From the NCBI RefSeq assembly GCF_030929505.1, contig NZ_JAVFVV010000016.1, positions 62,001 through 126,000 of the forward strand: a stretch of 64,000 nt of DNA, in the 5' to 3' direction. Source of the DNA: Mesorhizobium sp. LHD-90 (GTDB taxonomy: Bacteria > Pseudomonadota > Alphaproteobacteria > Rhizobiales > Rhizobiaceae). Below the pieces are notes generated by a model, which saw only the letters and a program-made list of their open reading frames with translations, ran no database searches and had not been told where the DNA came from. Shown here piece by piece: positions 34,952-44,401 of the stretch. The position numbers and the translations under genes are program-made. Each line of letters opens with the position of its first letter. Position 1 is the stretch's first letter.

Positions 34952-35965
34952 ATGTCTCAAACAAGGAAACAGCGTTTCGACGACCTCGTGCGGATGGGTG
35001 AACTCTTCATCCGCAGCGACATCGACCGGGAGCGGGCGTTGCTGACGTCAAAGTGGTTCGACTACCGGTTCATGTCCCCATGGGAGGGGACTGAACTGTT
35101 CGTGCTCGAATATCAAAAGGCATATCGCCGAGCGTTCGCGTCTTGGATCGACAAAGGCAGGGCAGCGAGCGTCGCGGGGGCCAGCTTAAGCCAACTGAAT
35201 GATGTCGGAATGCGCACCCAGATCTGGCGCGCGAGGCAACGCGCTGACGAAACTGGAATGCCATACCCTGAATATATGGAAGCATCGTTCGAATTCTGGC
35301 GGAGGCGTTCTGTCAAGATTGTCGCCGGCAAAAGGAAAAAGCGGATGCTGCTGTCGATGTCGCAACTCCATCACCCTGGTGCCGCTGCTTCCTACTGGTT
35401 CGAATTCTGGACCACGTTCTGGTCCGAGCGGCTTGATGACCGTGTCGTCCAGATGCCCGAGGCGGTGGCGTATCGGCTGGAGTATTTCCGCGACCTCCCG
35501 GCGCAGGTGAATTTTCGCGACCGGATGACCCGTATCGCTGCGGCTTCTCAATCGTCGCCGATGGGTTGGATGATGGTGCTTTCGCATGTCAAGCAGCAGA
35601 TCCCGCTTGAGGCATTCACGGACGTGTTAGGCGATGACGTCTTCCAGCACCAGGTCGAGCGGCTCCGATCAGACGTCCGGCACTATGGGACGGCAAGCGA
35701 GCCTCTGCCCCCACTGACGAGCACCGGCGATTGGCAGTCCTGTTTCGGACTTGTTGCTCCGGTGAAGGAATGTGCCCCATGTTCAGCCTGCCCGCAGCAA
35801 GATTCTTGCGCCGGCATGGCGGCCTTGGTCGACGCCGCCCTGAAGAAGAAGACCGGGTCGGCAGATCCCGTCCGCGAACGCAAGCTCAAACTTCAGCGCG
35901 CCCGGCAGCAGCGGTATCGCCAGAAGCGCGCGGGGAGCCCTCCTTCTACTTCTTCTTTTCCTTGA
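34952..35965 (+). CDS. Hypothetical protein (337 aa) with C-terminal Cys cluster
   Basis: ATG 34952 is behind GGAGAAGTC. The protein is rich in aromatic residues and Arg (RFMSPWEGTELFVLEYQKAY) and mostly helical. Near residue 265-290 it has CFGLVAPVKECAPCSACPQQ then DSC, five cysteines spaced like a zinc- or iron-sulfur-binding site. The tail is basic (RARQQRYRQKRAG) and echoes the QRRYRERKK start of the 31952 protein. No family recognised; position and style suggest a DNA-processing role in the element (inference). Confidence 0.65.
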   Translation: MSQTRKQRFDDLVRMGELFIRSDIDRERALLTSKWFDYRFMSPWEGTELFVLEYQKAYRRAFASWIDKGRAASVAGASLSQLNDVGMRTQIWRARQRADETGMPYPEYMEASFEFWRRRSVKIVAGKRKKRMLLSMSQLHHPGAAASYWFEFWTTFWSERLDDRVVQMPEAVAYRLEYFRDLPAQVNFRDRMTRIAAASQSSPMGWMMVLSHVKQQIPLEAFTDVLGDDVFQHQVERLRSDVRHYGTASEPLPPLTSTGDWQSCFGLVAPVKECAPCSACPQQDSCAGMAALVDAALKKKTGSADPVRERKLKLQRARQQRYRQKRAGSPPSTSSFP

Positions 35966-36596
35966 TTGTGTTGTTACCGCGTCCGGGATCTCAGCCGGAA
36001 CAGGTCAGGAAATAGCGCGAGCTAAAGGCAAAGCCGGTGACGCGGCCCAGAAAACAGGTGACGCAGCCCAAAATATAATTAACCCTTAAAAATGAAGAAT
36101 ACTTATATATTGGGCTGCGTCACATAGCTCCGATATGTCCTTCTCCGGAATATCTCTGTTCCGGCCTAACGGACGAACACGGGACGTATTTCAGCATGCT
36201 TGAGGCTGGAATTCGAAGCACTACCACCGGCACGAGCTTCCGGGGCGTGCCAGATCTTCTGCCCCGCTCATCCCGACGTGGCGGGCTCCCATGGGTTGAA
36301 CCATCGGGATGCCCGCCTCCGGCTCTCACTCGGTTCTGGCCGATCAGATTGCCGACGGCCAGCACATCGGCGTCGATCAGCATCAGATATGGCGTGTTTG
36401 ACTCACAGAAGGTCGCTGGCAAGCGTCGTCGGATTCCCGCTGTCTCACACTAGTCTCGCGCCAACGCGCGCCAGCAACCTCGACTGAGTCGGTCTGGTGA
36501 CCGTCGGTTCAGGCACAGGCCCCAGCCATCTTGCTCACCGCGCGATTCCTTGCTCTCCTACAACCGGGGTTGGGGAGGCAAGAATCGCGCTGCCAC
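35966..36596. other. Boundary region between plasmid-like module and defence island
   Basis: No gene is seen on either strand in these 630 bases; the open frames at 36120-36487 lack ribosome sites and families. The left part holds the repeats at 36036-36123. The sequence drops to AT-rich inside the repeat pair and returns to GC-rich beyond. It is the probable promoter region of the seven-gene defence run, but I could not place a promoter. Confidence 0.45.
36036..36123. repeat. Direct and inverted copies of GGTGACGCxGCCCA
   Basis: Two direct copies stand at 36036-36049 (GGTGACGCGGCCCA) and 36057-36070 (GGTGACGCAGCCCA), 21 bases apart. A third, inverted copy is at 36111-36123. Copies two and three form a 21-bp inverted repeat (36058-36078 with 36103-36123) with one mismatch, enclosing 24 AT-rich bases. 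It could be a bidirectional terminator, a replication or transfer site, or an element end. Confidence 0.65.
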
Positions 36597-39500
36597 ATGA
36601 GCTTTTTCGACAGGCCGATCATCAATTCGCCTTACGAGCCGCCTTCGCGGCACTGGGAGCTTGACCTCGATGGACGCCCCACCGACGTCATCGTCGAGCA
36701 GCGACGCGGCTCGGCACTCTGGACGGCACTGCCTGGCGCCGCCTCGACGACGAAGAACTCGGCGCAGGCAAGCCTGGTGTTCAACACCGATCTGTCGACC
36801 GACGCGACCGAGTTCAATCCGTCGCCGATGATCAACGATCTTCGGCAGGAACTCGAGACCTGGCGCAACCTGCCGAACCCGGCGCAGTGGAAGGTTACGC
36901 CGACAACGCAGCGCCTGCTTCAGCACTGGCGCGCAATCCAGCAGGATGCGAGCCAGACCATCCGGCCGTTCTTCTGCCAGCTCGAAGCGGTGGAGGCTGC
37001 GATCTGGCTGGCCGAGGTGGCGCCTGACATGGGGAGGCGTGGCCGGCGCTTCCTCAACTGGATCTCGATCGCCAACAATTTTGCCGTCCAGGCCGAGGGC
37101 ACGCCGCCCTCCGACTCCGCTCCAGACTTGATGCGCATCGCCTTCAAGCTGGCGACCGGTGCCGGCAAAACCACCGTCATGGCGATGCTGATCGCCTGGC
37201 AGGCGCTCAACGCCGTGCGCTCGCCGAACAGCAGGCGCTTTTCCAAGGGCTTCCTGATCGTCACGCCAGGCATCACCATTCGCGACCGGCTGCGGGTGCT
37301 GATGCCGAACGATGAGCAGAGTTATTACGACCTGCTGAAGCTCGTGCCGCACGACCTGCTGCCCGATCTCCAGCGCGCCGACATCGTCATCACCAACTAC
37401 CACGCCTTCAAACTAAGGGAGACCTTCGATGCGGCCAGCGGCACCCGCCAGGTGCTCCAGGGCCACGGAGACGCTCTCCAGACGCTCGAAACTGAAGGCC
37501 AGATGATCCAGCGCGTGATGGGCGACCTGATGGGGACGAAAAACGTCGTCGTCATCAACGACGAGGCCCATCACTGCTATCGCGAACGACCCACCGCGGA
37601 GGCGGTCAAGCTCTCCGGCGAGGAGCGCAAGGAGGCCGAGGAGAATGCGGAAGCCGCCCGCCTGTGGATCTCCGGCCTCGAGGCGCTCAACCGCCAGCAG
37701 GGCGTGCGTGCCGTTTACGACCTCTCCGCGACGCCGTTCTTCCTCTCCGGCTCGAACTGGCCGGAGGGCACGCTGTTTCCCTGGGTGATGAGCGACTTCT
37801 CGCTGATGGACGCGATCGAATGCGGTATCGTCAAGCTGCCGCGCGTGCCGATCGCCGACAACCGCGCCGACGGCCAGAACGTGATGTATCGCAACCTTTG
37901 GCCGGCAATCCGCCAACGCATGCCGGACAAGCGCAAGAAGGGTGAGGGCAAGCCGGACCCCCACAAGCTGCCGATCGAGCTCAAGGTGGCGCTCGACGCG
38001 CTCTACGGCCACTATGAGAAGACCTATCGGTTATGGGAACAAGAGCGGGTCGGCATCCCGCCGGTCTTCATCGCGGTCTGCAACAACACCACCAACTCCG
38101 AGATGGTCCGCGACTACGTCGCCGGTTACGCATGGACCGACGAGCACGACCAGGAACGTATCCGCAACGGCGAGTTCGAGCTCTTCCGCAACTACGATGA
38201 CCACGACCAGCGGCTAGATAGGCCAAGAACGATCCTCATTGACTCCGCGGCCCTCGAGGCGGGTGGCGAGATCGACAAGGCTTTTCGCGACGCCCACGCC
38301 ACCGAGATCGAGGCATTCAAGCGCGAGCGCACCCGCCGCGATCCGACCGCCGGCGAGATCAGCGACGCCGAGATCCTGCGCGAGGTGATGAACACGGTCG
38401 GCCGCAAGGGCAAGCTCGGTGAGCAGGTGCGCTGCGTCGTCTCCGTCTCCATGCTCACCGAAGGCTGGGACGCCAACAATGTCACCCACATCATGGGCCT
38501 GCGCGCTTTCGGCTCGCGGCTGATCTGCGAACAGGTCATCGGCCGCGCGCTGCGCCGCCTCTCCTACGACGTCGATCCGGCGACCGGCCTCTACTGCACC
38601 GAATACGCCGACATCATGGGCATCGACGGCCTCAACTTCTCCGACCAGGCGCGGCCGGCTCCGCCGCAGCCGCCGCGGGAGGTGATCCACGTCCACGCCG
38701 TCAGCCCGGAGCGTGACCATCTGGAGATCGTCTTCCCGCGCGTCGAGGGTTTTCGCACCGATTTCCCCAAGGAGCGCATCGACGTCGACCTGTCGCGCAT
38801 GGAGCCCTATGTGCTGACGCCCGACAAGGTCGGCGCCACGGTCGTGCAGATGTCCGGCATCATCGGCGAGCGCCACCAGCTCGGCCTCCAGCATCTGGAC
38901 GACAGGCGCCTTTCCAGCATCGCCTTCGACATCGCCAGCTACTGGGTGTCCGAGAAGCTGCGCGACCCGAACGGCGCGCCGAAGACGCATTTGTTCCCGC
39001 ACGCCAAGCGCATCGTGCTCCAATGGCTGAACTCCGACCGGCTGGTCTGCAAGGGCGACACCAAACCGGCGCAGTTGCGTTACCGCCAGCTCGCCGACGA
39101 GGTCTGCGACCTGTTGATGGGCGCGCTGCTCGACCAGCCGGGTGGTCAGCCCATCATAAGGGCGGTGCTCGATCCCTTTGCACCGGAAGGTTCGACCGAA
39201 AGCGTCAGCTTCAACACGTCGAGCGCCAGCCGCCACTGGCCGAACCCGGAGCGCAGCCACGTCAACTGGATCGTCACCGACCAGGACTGGGAAAACAAGC
39301 TCGCCGAGCTACTCGACGACCACCCCGACGTCGAGGCCTACGCCAAGAACCACAATCTCCATTTCGAGGTGCCCTATTCGAAGGAGGGCGAGCCGCATCG
39401 ATACCGGCCGGACTTCCTGGTGCGGCTGCGGACACCCGACGGAGAGCCGCCCGTCACGCTCGTGCTCGAGGTGAAGGGTTTTCGCAATCACGACGCCATG

Positions 39501-39659
39501 CTCAAGGCCGAGGCGATGCGCAACAAGTGGATCCCGGCAGTCAATCGCCTCGGCGCCTACGGCCGCTGGGCGTTCGAGGAACTACGCAGCGTCTATGATT
39601 TCGGGCCGGAGCTCGACGCGGCGATCGCAAGATCATTGGGGGAAAAGTCGCTTGTTTGA
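36597..39659 (+). CDS. Type III-like restriction endonuclease (BPTD_3080-type): helicase plus PD-(D/E)xK nuclease
   Basis: The start is ATG 36597. The 1,020-residue protein has an SF2 helicase core: Walker A FKLATGAGKTTVMAMLIAWQ at about 180-190, DEAH-like VVVINDEAHHCYRERP at about 318-330, motif III DLSATPFFLSGS and motif VI ICEQVIGRALRRLSYD near 645. The C-terminal nuclease has RYRPDFLVRLRTPDG and VTLVLEVKGFRNHDA (D...ExK) at about 937-965. It would be the ATP-driven cleaving subunit working with the methyltransferase at 41523. It opens the run; the next gene starts within its last codons. The subfamily name is from memory. Confidence 0.85.
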   Translation: MSFFDRPIINSPYEPPSRHWELDLDGRPTDVIVEQRRGSALWTALPGAASTTKNSAQASLVFNTDLSTDATEFNPSPMINDLRQELETWRNLPNPAQWKVTPTTQRLLQHWRAIQQDASQTIRPFFCQLEAVEAAIWLAEVAPDMGRRGRRFLNWISIANNFAVQAEGTPPSDSAPDLMRIAFKLATGAGKTTVMAMLIAWQALNAVRSPNSRRFSKGFLIVTPGITIRDRLRVLMPNDEQSYYDLLKLVPHDLLPDLQRADIVITNYHAFKLRETFDAASGTRQVLQGHGDALQTLETEGQMIQRVMGDLMGTKNVVVINDEAHHCYRERPTAEAVKLSGEERKEAEENAEAARLWISGLEALNRQQGVRAVYDLSATPFFLSGSNWPEGTLFPWVMSDFSLMDAIECGIVKLPRVPIADNRADGQNVMYRNLWPAIRQRMPDKRKKGEGKPDPHKLPIELKVALDALYGHYEKTYRLWEQERVGIPPVFIAVCNNTTNSEMVRDYVAGYAWTDEHDQERIRNGEFELFRNYDDHDQRLDRPRTILIDSAALEAGGEIDKAFRDAHATEIEAFKRERTRRDPTAGEISDAEILREVMNTVGRKGKLGEQVRCVVSVSMLTEGWDANNVTHIMGLRAFGSRLICEQVIGRALRRLSYDVDPATGLYCTEYADIMGIDGLNFSDQARPAPPQPPREVIHVHAVSPERDHLEIVFPRVEGFRTDFPKERIDVDLSRMEPYVLTPDKVGATVVQMSGIIGERHQLGLQHLDDRRLSSIAFDIASYWVSEKLRDPNGAPKTHLFPHAKRIVLQWLNSDRLVCKGDTKPAQLRYRQLADEVCDLLMGALLDQPGGQPIIRAVLDPFAPEGSTESVSFNTSSASRHWPNPERSHVNWIVTDQDWENKLAELLDDHPDVEAYAKNHNLHFEVPYSKEGEPHRYRPDFLVRLRTPDGEPPVTLVLEVKGFRNHDAMLKAEAMRNKWIPAVNRLGAYGRWAFEELRSVYDFGPELDAAIARSLGEKSLV

Positions 39660-41526
39660 CAGCACGAAGGAAAGTTTGCGCACACTCTTGGAACATGTGC
39701 GCGAGCGCAAGCTACAGTTGCCGGATTTTCAGCGGGATTGGGTCTGGGACGAGAACGGCATTCACTCGCTTCTCGTGAGCATTGTCCGAGGGTTTCCCGT
39801 CGGCGCCATTTTGACCCTGGAGGCGGGAGGTGAGGTCAAGTTTCTCCCGAGACCTCTTGCGACGATCGAAGCGAATGGCGTGCTGCCACAGGAGTTTCTT
39901 CTTGATGGTCAGCAACGGCTGACCAGCCTTGTTCAGTGCCTAACCGGCGACGCTCCGGTCCTCACCAAGACCGCGAAGGGCGAGACGGTCGAGCGGCGGT
40001 TCTTCGCCGATCTGACGCTTGCCGCCCAGCCGGGTGCCGACCCGGCCGACTGGATCGTGATGACGCGCGGCGACGGAAGGGAGACGAGCGATTTCGGGCG
40101 GAAGGTTGATCGGGACTACTCCACGGAGGCGAAGCAATACGAGGCTCGTGTCTTCCCGCTGAATCGGGTCTTCCGAGAACATGACTGGCTCTATGGCTAC
40201 AAGAACTACTGGCATGAACGAGCGCAGGATGTTCACGAGACGGATCAGGCCCTGTTCCGCAACGTCATCCGTCCGATCCATCGATACGAGATGCCGATCA
40301 TCCGGCTGGCCAAGAACAACAACCGCGAGGCCATCTGCACGATCTTCGAGAAGGTCAACACCGGCGGCAAGAAGCTGGATGCGTTCGAGCTGCTGACCGC
40401 CGTCTATGCGGCCGAGGAGTTCAACCTCCGCGCCGACTGGCTGGGCACTCCGAAGGAGCATGGACGCCCGGAAATGATCGGGCGCCTGGACCGACTGCGC
40501 GATCGCGACAAGCGTCGCGATGTCTTCGCCCATATGGCCAGCACTGATTTCCTCCAAGCCTGCACCGCTCTATCGACAATGGATCGGAGAAGGGAGGCCG
40601 AAGCGCAAGGGCGCACCGGAAAGGATCTACCGCCCATCACAATCCGCCGAGACGCGATGCTCGGCCTGCCTCTGGCCGAATACAGGCGCCTGGCCAATAG
40701 TGTTGAGGAAGGCTTTCTCCAAGCGAAAAAATTCCTGTCGGCCCGCCGCATCATCTGGTTCAAGGACGTCCCTTATCCATCGCAGGCCATCACGCTCGCC
40801 GCCGTGTTCTCGCGATTGCCGCCGGCCGAGCGGACCGCGACAGCGAACGATCGCCTCGACCACTGGTTCTGGAGCAGTGTCTTCGGCGAACTCTATGCCG
40901 GCTCGGTCGAAACCCGAATCGCGCGCGACATCCCCGAACTCCTCGCCTGGATCCGCGATGCTGAGGCGGGTGTGGCGACGATCGGCGAAGCCGTCTTCCG
41001 GATCGACCGGCTGGAGTCCCTTCGGAGCCGGCTTGCGGCAGCCTACAAGGCGCTGAGCGCGCGGCTGATGTTGAGCGGCGCGCGCGACTTCGTCTCAGGC
41101 GAGCGGTTCGAGATCATGACCTACTTCGATCAGCAGGTGGACATCCACCACATATTTCCACGGGACTGGTGCAGGAAGGCCGACATTCCGGCATCGACCT
41201 ACGATTCGATCATCAACAAGTCGCCGCTGTCGAAACTGACCAACATCAGGATCGGTGGAGATGCGCCGTCGGTCTACCTCAAGCGCATCGAGGATCGCGA
41301 CAAGCTCGAGCCCGCCGTGCTCGACGAGATACTGCGCTCCCACCTGATCGAGCCGGCTCATCTGCGCGCCGACGACTTCGATGCGTTCTGGAAGGCACGG
41401 CGCGAGGCCCTGGCTGACCTCGTCGAGAGGGCAATGCGTCGGCCGGTCGTGCGTTCCGGCACGCCCATGCCCACGGTGCCCTACGATCCCGCCGAGGAAG
41501 AAGAAAGGGAGGCGGAGGCCGCATGA
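39652..41526 (+). CDS. DUF262/HNH protein (GmrSD-like)
   Basis: I choose TTG 39652 behind GGGGAAAAG, overlapping the previous gene by 8 bases; an ATG at 39595 would lengthen the overlap. The 624-residue protein has the DUF262 ParB-like domain (LPDFQRDWVWDENGIHSLLV at about 22-41, EFLLDGQQRLTSL near 82, where DGQQR is the signature) and FEKVNTGGKKLDAFELL. A C-terminal HNH-type motif is VDIHHIFPRDWCRKADIP near 495, followed by SPLSKLTNIRIG. Such GmrS-GmrD-like fusions cut modified phage DNA, with nucleotide hydrolysis by the DUF262 part. It overlaps the methyltransferase gene by four bases. Confidence 0.85.
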   Translation: MFDSTKESLRTLLEHVRERKLQLPDFQRDWVWDENGIHSLLVSIVRGFPVGAILTLEAGGEVKFLPRPLATIEANGVLPQEFLLDGQQRLTSLVQCLTGDAPVLTKTAKGETVERRFFADLTLAAQPGADPADWIVMTRGDGRETSDFGRKVDRDYSTEAKQYEARVFPLNRVFREHDWLYGYKNYWHERAQDVHETDQALFRNVIRPIHRYEMPIIRLAKNNNREAICTIFEKVNTGGKKLDAFELLTAVYAAEEFNLRADWLGTPKEHGRPEMIGRLDRLRDRDKRRDVFAHMASTDFLQACTALSTMDRRREAEAQGRTGKDLPPITIRRDAMLGLPLAEYRRLANSVEEGFLQAKKFLSARRIIWFKDVPYPSQAITLAAVFSRLPPAERTATANDRLDHWFWSSVFGELYAGSVETRIARDIPELLAWIRDAEAGVATIGEAVFRIDRLESLRSRLAAAYKALSARLMLSGARDFVSGERFEIMTYFDQQVDIHHIFPRDWCRKADIPASTYDSIINKSPLSKLTNIRIGGDAPSVYLKRIEDRDKLEPAVLDEILRSHLIEPAHLRADDFDAFWKARREALADLVERAMRRPVVRSGTPMPTVPYDPAEEEEREAEAA

Positions 41527-44399
41527 GCGACGAAACACCGGTCGGCTTTACCAAGCACGGCAACAAGCGCGCCAACATTCCACCGGCCGAGCTGGAGCCG
41601 GTGTTGGAGGATGCCGACAAAAAGCCTATCCGCACCGCCTGGGAACGGCGCAACCGCGACCTCGACCCGCAGCTCGTCTGGCGCGGCAAGGATCCGGATC
41701 AGACCGAGCTGACGATCGACGCGCCGCCGATCTATTTGCAGGAGCAGGTGCACCCCAAGGCGCTGATCGACGATCTAAGGAACGGCCGCGAGAAGGCGGA
41801 TGATCTGTTCGGCCATTTCGGCCTGACCGGGGAGGATCGCGAGGCGGAGATCGAGTTCTACCGCCATACGCGAAAATGGTCGAACCGCATGATTTTGGGC
41901 GACTCGCTGCAGGTGATGGCCTCGCTGGCCGAGCGCGAAGGGCTGAAGGGTTCTGTGCAGGCGATCTACATCGACCCGCCCTACGGTATCCGCTTCAACT
42001 CGAATTTCCAGTGGAGCACCACCTCGCGGGATGTGAAGGACGGCAAGCTCGACCACCTGACGCGTGAGCCCGAGCAGGTGAAGGCGTTTCGCGACACCTG
42101 GCGCGACGGCATCCACTCGTATCTCTCCTACCTGCGCGACCGGCTGACAGTCGCACGCGAACTGCTGACCGAAAGCGGCAGTTGTTTTGTTCAGATTGGC
42201 GACGAGAACGTGCATCGCGTGCGCGCGCTGATGGACGAGATTTTTGGGGAGGGGAATTTCGTCGCGCAGATCGCAGTTACAAAAACCGCTGCTCAGACGG
42301 ATGCCCTCTTGCCGGCGTTGTTCGACTCAATCGTATGGTTTGCCAAGGATGTCGGTTCGACAAAGTTTCGGAGACTGTATCGCCAAAAAGGAGTCGGGGT
42401 CGAAGAAATTGGGCAGTATTATTACGTTGAGGAGCGGTCTGGCGCGCGTCGACGCCTCCAGATTGATGAGCTGACCGGTGGCAAGGCGTCCGAGATAGGA
42501 AAGCCATTTCGTTCCTCCGACATTTCTAGCAACAAACCTTACAACCTTGGCCGAGTAGACTTCAGACATGATGGGGTAACGTATCGACCTCCTACCGGAC
42601 GTTATTGGACGCACTCGCCGGACGGACGCATTCGGCTTTCAAAGGCTGACCGCATTTATCCAATCGGCAAGAGTGCGAGGTTTGCTGGATTTCTTCAGGA
42701 CGATCCCGTGTCGCAGATATCGAACCAGTGGATCGACACAGGTGTCAGCGGGTTCGGAGTAGACAAAGTCTATGTCGTCCAGACCTCCCCAAAGGTTATC
42801 GAACGCTGCCTCCTGATGACCACCGATCCCGGCGATCTGGTCCTCGACCCCACCTGCGGTTCCGGGACCACGGCCTATGTCGCCGAGCAGTGGGGCAGGC
42901 GTTGGATCACTATCGACACCTCGCGCGTCGCGCTGGCGCTCGCCCGCGCCCGCATAATGGGAGCGAAATATCCCTGGTATATCCTGGCCGACAGTCCGGA
43001 GGGCCAGCGCAAGACCGCCGAGGTGACGCGCACGGCGCCGGCGACGGCAGCTACCTTCGGCGACGTCCGTCACGGCTTCGTCTACGAGCGCGTGCCGCAC
43101 ATCACGCTGAAGTCGATCGCCAACAACACCGAGATCGACGTGATCTGGGAAAGGATGCAGCCGGCGGTCGAGGCCGCGCGGGAGGCGCTTAACGCCGCCC
43201 TTGCCGGGCACAGGACGCCTTTCAAGGTCGAGACCGGCGGCCGCGCCGGCAAGACGATTGATTTTTCGGCGACGGGCGAGGTGACGCTTCCATCCGGCGA
43301 GACCGCGCGCGCCAACGGATTCATGGATTGGGAGATTCCGCGCGAGGCGCCGGAGGCTTGGCCGGAGCCCGCAAAGGCTACCCTCGAAACCTTTTGGAAG
43401 GCGCGCATCGCCCGTCAGAGGGAGATCGACGCCTCGATCGCCGCAAAAGCCGAGTTCGAGAATCTTTACGACAAGCCCTACGAGGACAAGAAGCGCATTC
43501 GCGTCGCCGGCCCCTTCACGGTCGAAAGCCTGTCGCCGCATTCGATCTCGGCCGTCGACGAGCATGGCGAACTGATCGACGTGCTCAACGCCGCCGAAGG
43601 CCTGCACCTGCCCGGCGAGCGCGAGGCAGAGAACTACCGCAAGGCGATCATGGAAAACCTCGCCAAGGCCGGCGTGCACCAGTCGGGCAAGGCCGACGCT
43701 ATCCGCTTGGACAGTCTTGTGCCCTGGCCGGGCGAGTGGATCGGCGCCGAAGGCCGCTACCGCGAGGGCGAAGGCGACGACGCCAGAGAGCGCCGCGCTG
43801 CGATCTTCATCGGCCCGGAATACGGCACCGTCTCCCGCGCCGACCTCGTCGCCTGCGCGCGCGAGGCGGCCGACGCCGGCTTCGACATAGTCATCGCTTG
43901 CGCCTTCAACTTCGAGGCGCATGCGCAGGAATTGCACCGGCTTGGCCGCGTGCCGATCCTGCACGCACGCATGAACGCCGACCTGCACATGGCCGGCGAG
44001 CTGAAGGCCGGCGGCGGCAACCTTTTCGTCGTCTTCGGCGAGCCGGACATCGAGGTGAAGCAGGACGGCGACCGCTACCGCGTCGAGCTCAAGGGCGTCG
44101 ACATCTTCAAGCCGGCGACCGGCGAGGTGGTGAGTTCCGAGCCCGACGATATCGCCTGTTGGTTCATCGACACCGACTATTCGGGCGAAAGCTTCTTCGT
44201 CCGCCACGCCTATTTCCCTGGCGCCGAGGTGCCCTACAAGGCGCTGCGCTCGACGCTCAAGGCCGAGATCAACGAGGAGGCCTGGGACTCGCTGAAGCTC
44301 ACCATCTCGCGGCCTTTCGCCAAGCCGAAAAGCGGGCGGATCGCCGTGAAAGTGATCAACCACCTCGGCGACGACGTGATGAAGGTGCTGGGGGTATAG
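41523..44399 (+). CDS. DNA adenine-N6 methyltransferase, type III Mod-like
   Basis: ATG 41523 overlaps the previous stop (ATGA). In the 958-residue protein the catalytic motif AIYIDPPYGIRF (DPPY) is near residue 148 and the SAM motif DPTCGSGTTAYVAEQWGRR near 442, the beta-class order. The part between, about 230-440, should be the target-recognition domain; its codons are visibly more AT-rich than the flanks (42240-42830). A C-terminal extension of about 470 residues (GEVVSSEPDDIACWFIDTDY...) is unusual for Mod and common in the BPTD_3080-associated enzymes (inference). It would protect host DNA from the 36597 nuclease. Confidence 0.88.
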   Translation: MSDETPVGFTKHGNKRANIPPAELEPVLEDADKKPIRTAWERRNRDLDPQLVWRGKDPDQTELTIDAPPIYLQEQVHPKALIDDLRNGREKADDLFGHFGLTGEDREAEIEFYRHTRKWSNRMILGDSLQVMASLAEREGLKGSVQAIYIDPPYGIRFNSNFQWSTTSRDVKDGKLDHLTREPEQVKAFRDTWRDGIHSYLSYLRDRLTVARELLTESGSCFVQIGDENVHRVRALMDEIFGEGNFVAQIAVTKTAAQTDALLPALFDSIVWFAKDVGSTKFRRLYRQKGVGVEEIGQYYYVEERSGARRRLQIDELTGGKASEIGKPFRSSDISSNKPYNLGRVDFRHDGVTYRPPTGRYWTHSPDGRIRLSKADRIYPIGKSARFAGFLQDDPVSQISNQWIDTGVSGFGVDKVYVVQTSPKVIERCLLMTTDPGDLVLDPTCGSGTTAYVAEQWGRRWITIDTSRVALALARARIMGAKYPWYILADSPEGQRKTAEVTRTAPATAATFGDVRHGFVYERVPHITLKSIANNTEIDVIWERMQPAVEAAREALNAALAGHRTPFKVETGGRAGKTIDFSATGEVTLPSGETARANGFMDWEIPREAPEAWPEPAKATLETFWKARIARQREIDASIAAKAEFENLYDKPYEDKKRIRVAGPFTVESLSPHSISAVDEHGELIDVLNAAEGLHLPGEREAENYRKAIMENLAKAGVHQSGKADAIRLDSLVPWPGEWIGAEGRYREGEGDDARERRAAIFIGPEYGTVSRADLVACAREAADAGFDIVIACAFNFEAHAQELHRLGRVPILHARMNADLHMAGELKAGGGNLFVVFGEPDIEVKQDGDRYRVELKGVDIFKPATGEVVSSEPDDIACWFIDTDYSGESFFVRHAYFPGAEVPYKALRSTLKAEINEEAWDSLKLTISRPFAKPKSGRIAVKVINHLGDDVMKVLGV

Positions 44400-44401
44400 G
44401 C

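Noticed and set aside
43328-44401. Long rightward frame overlapping the methyltransferase
   Set aside because: Arg-rich shadow over the methyltransferase C-terminus; only its last 88 codons after the GTG at 44402 are accepted as a gene.
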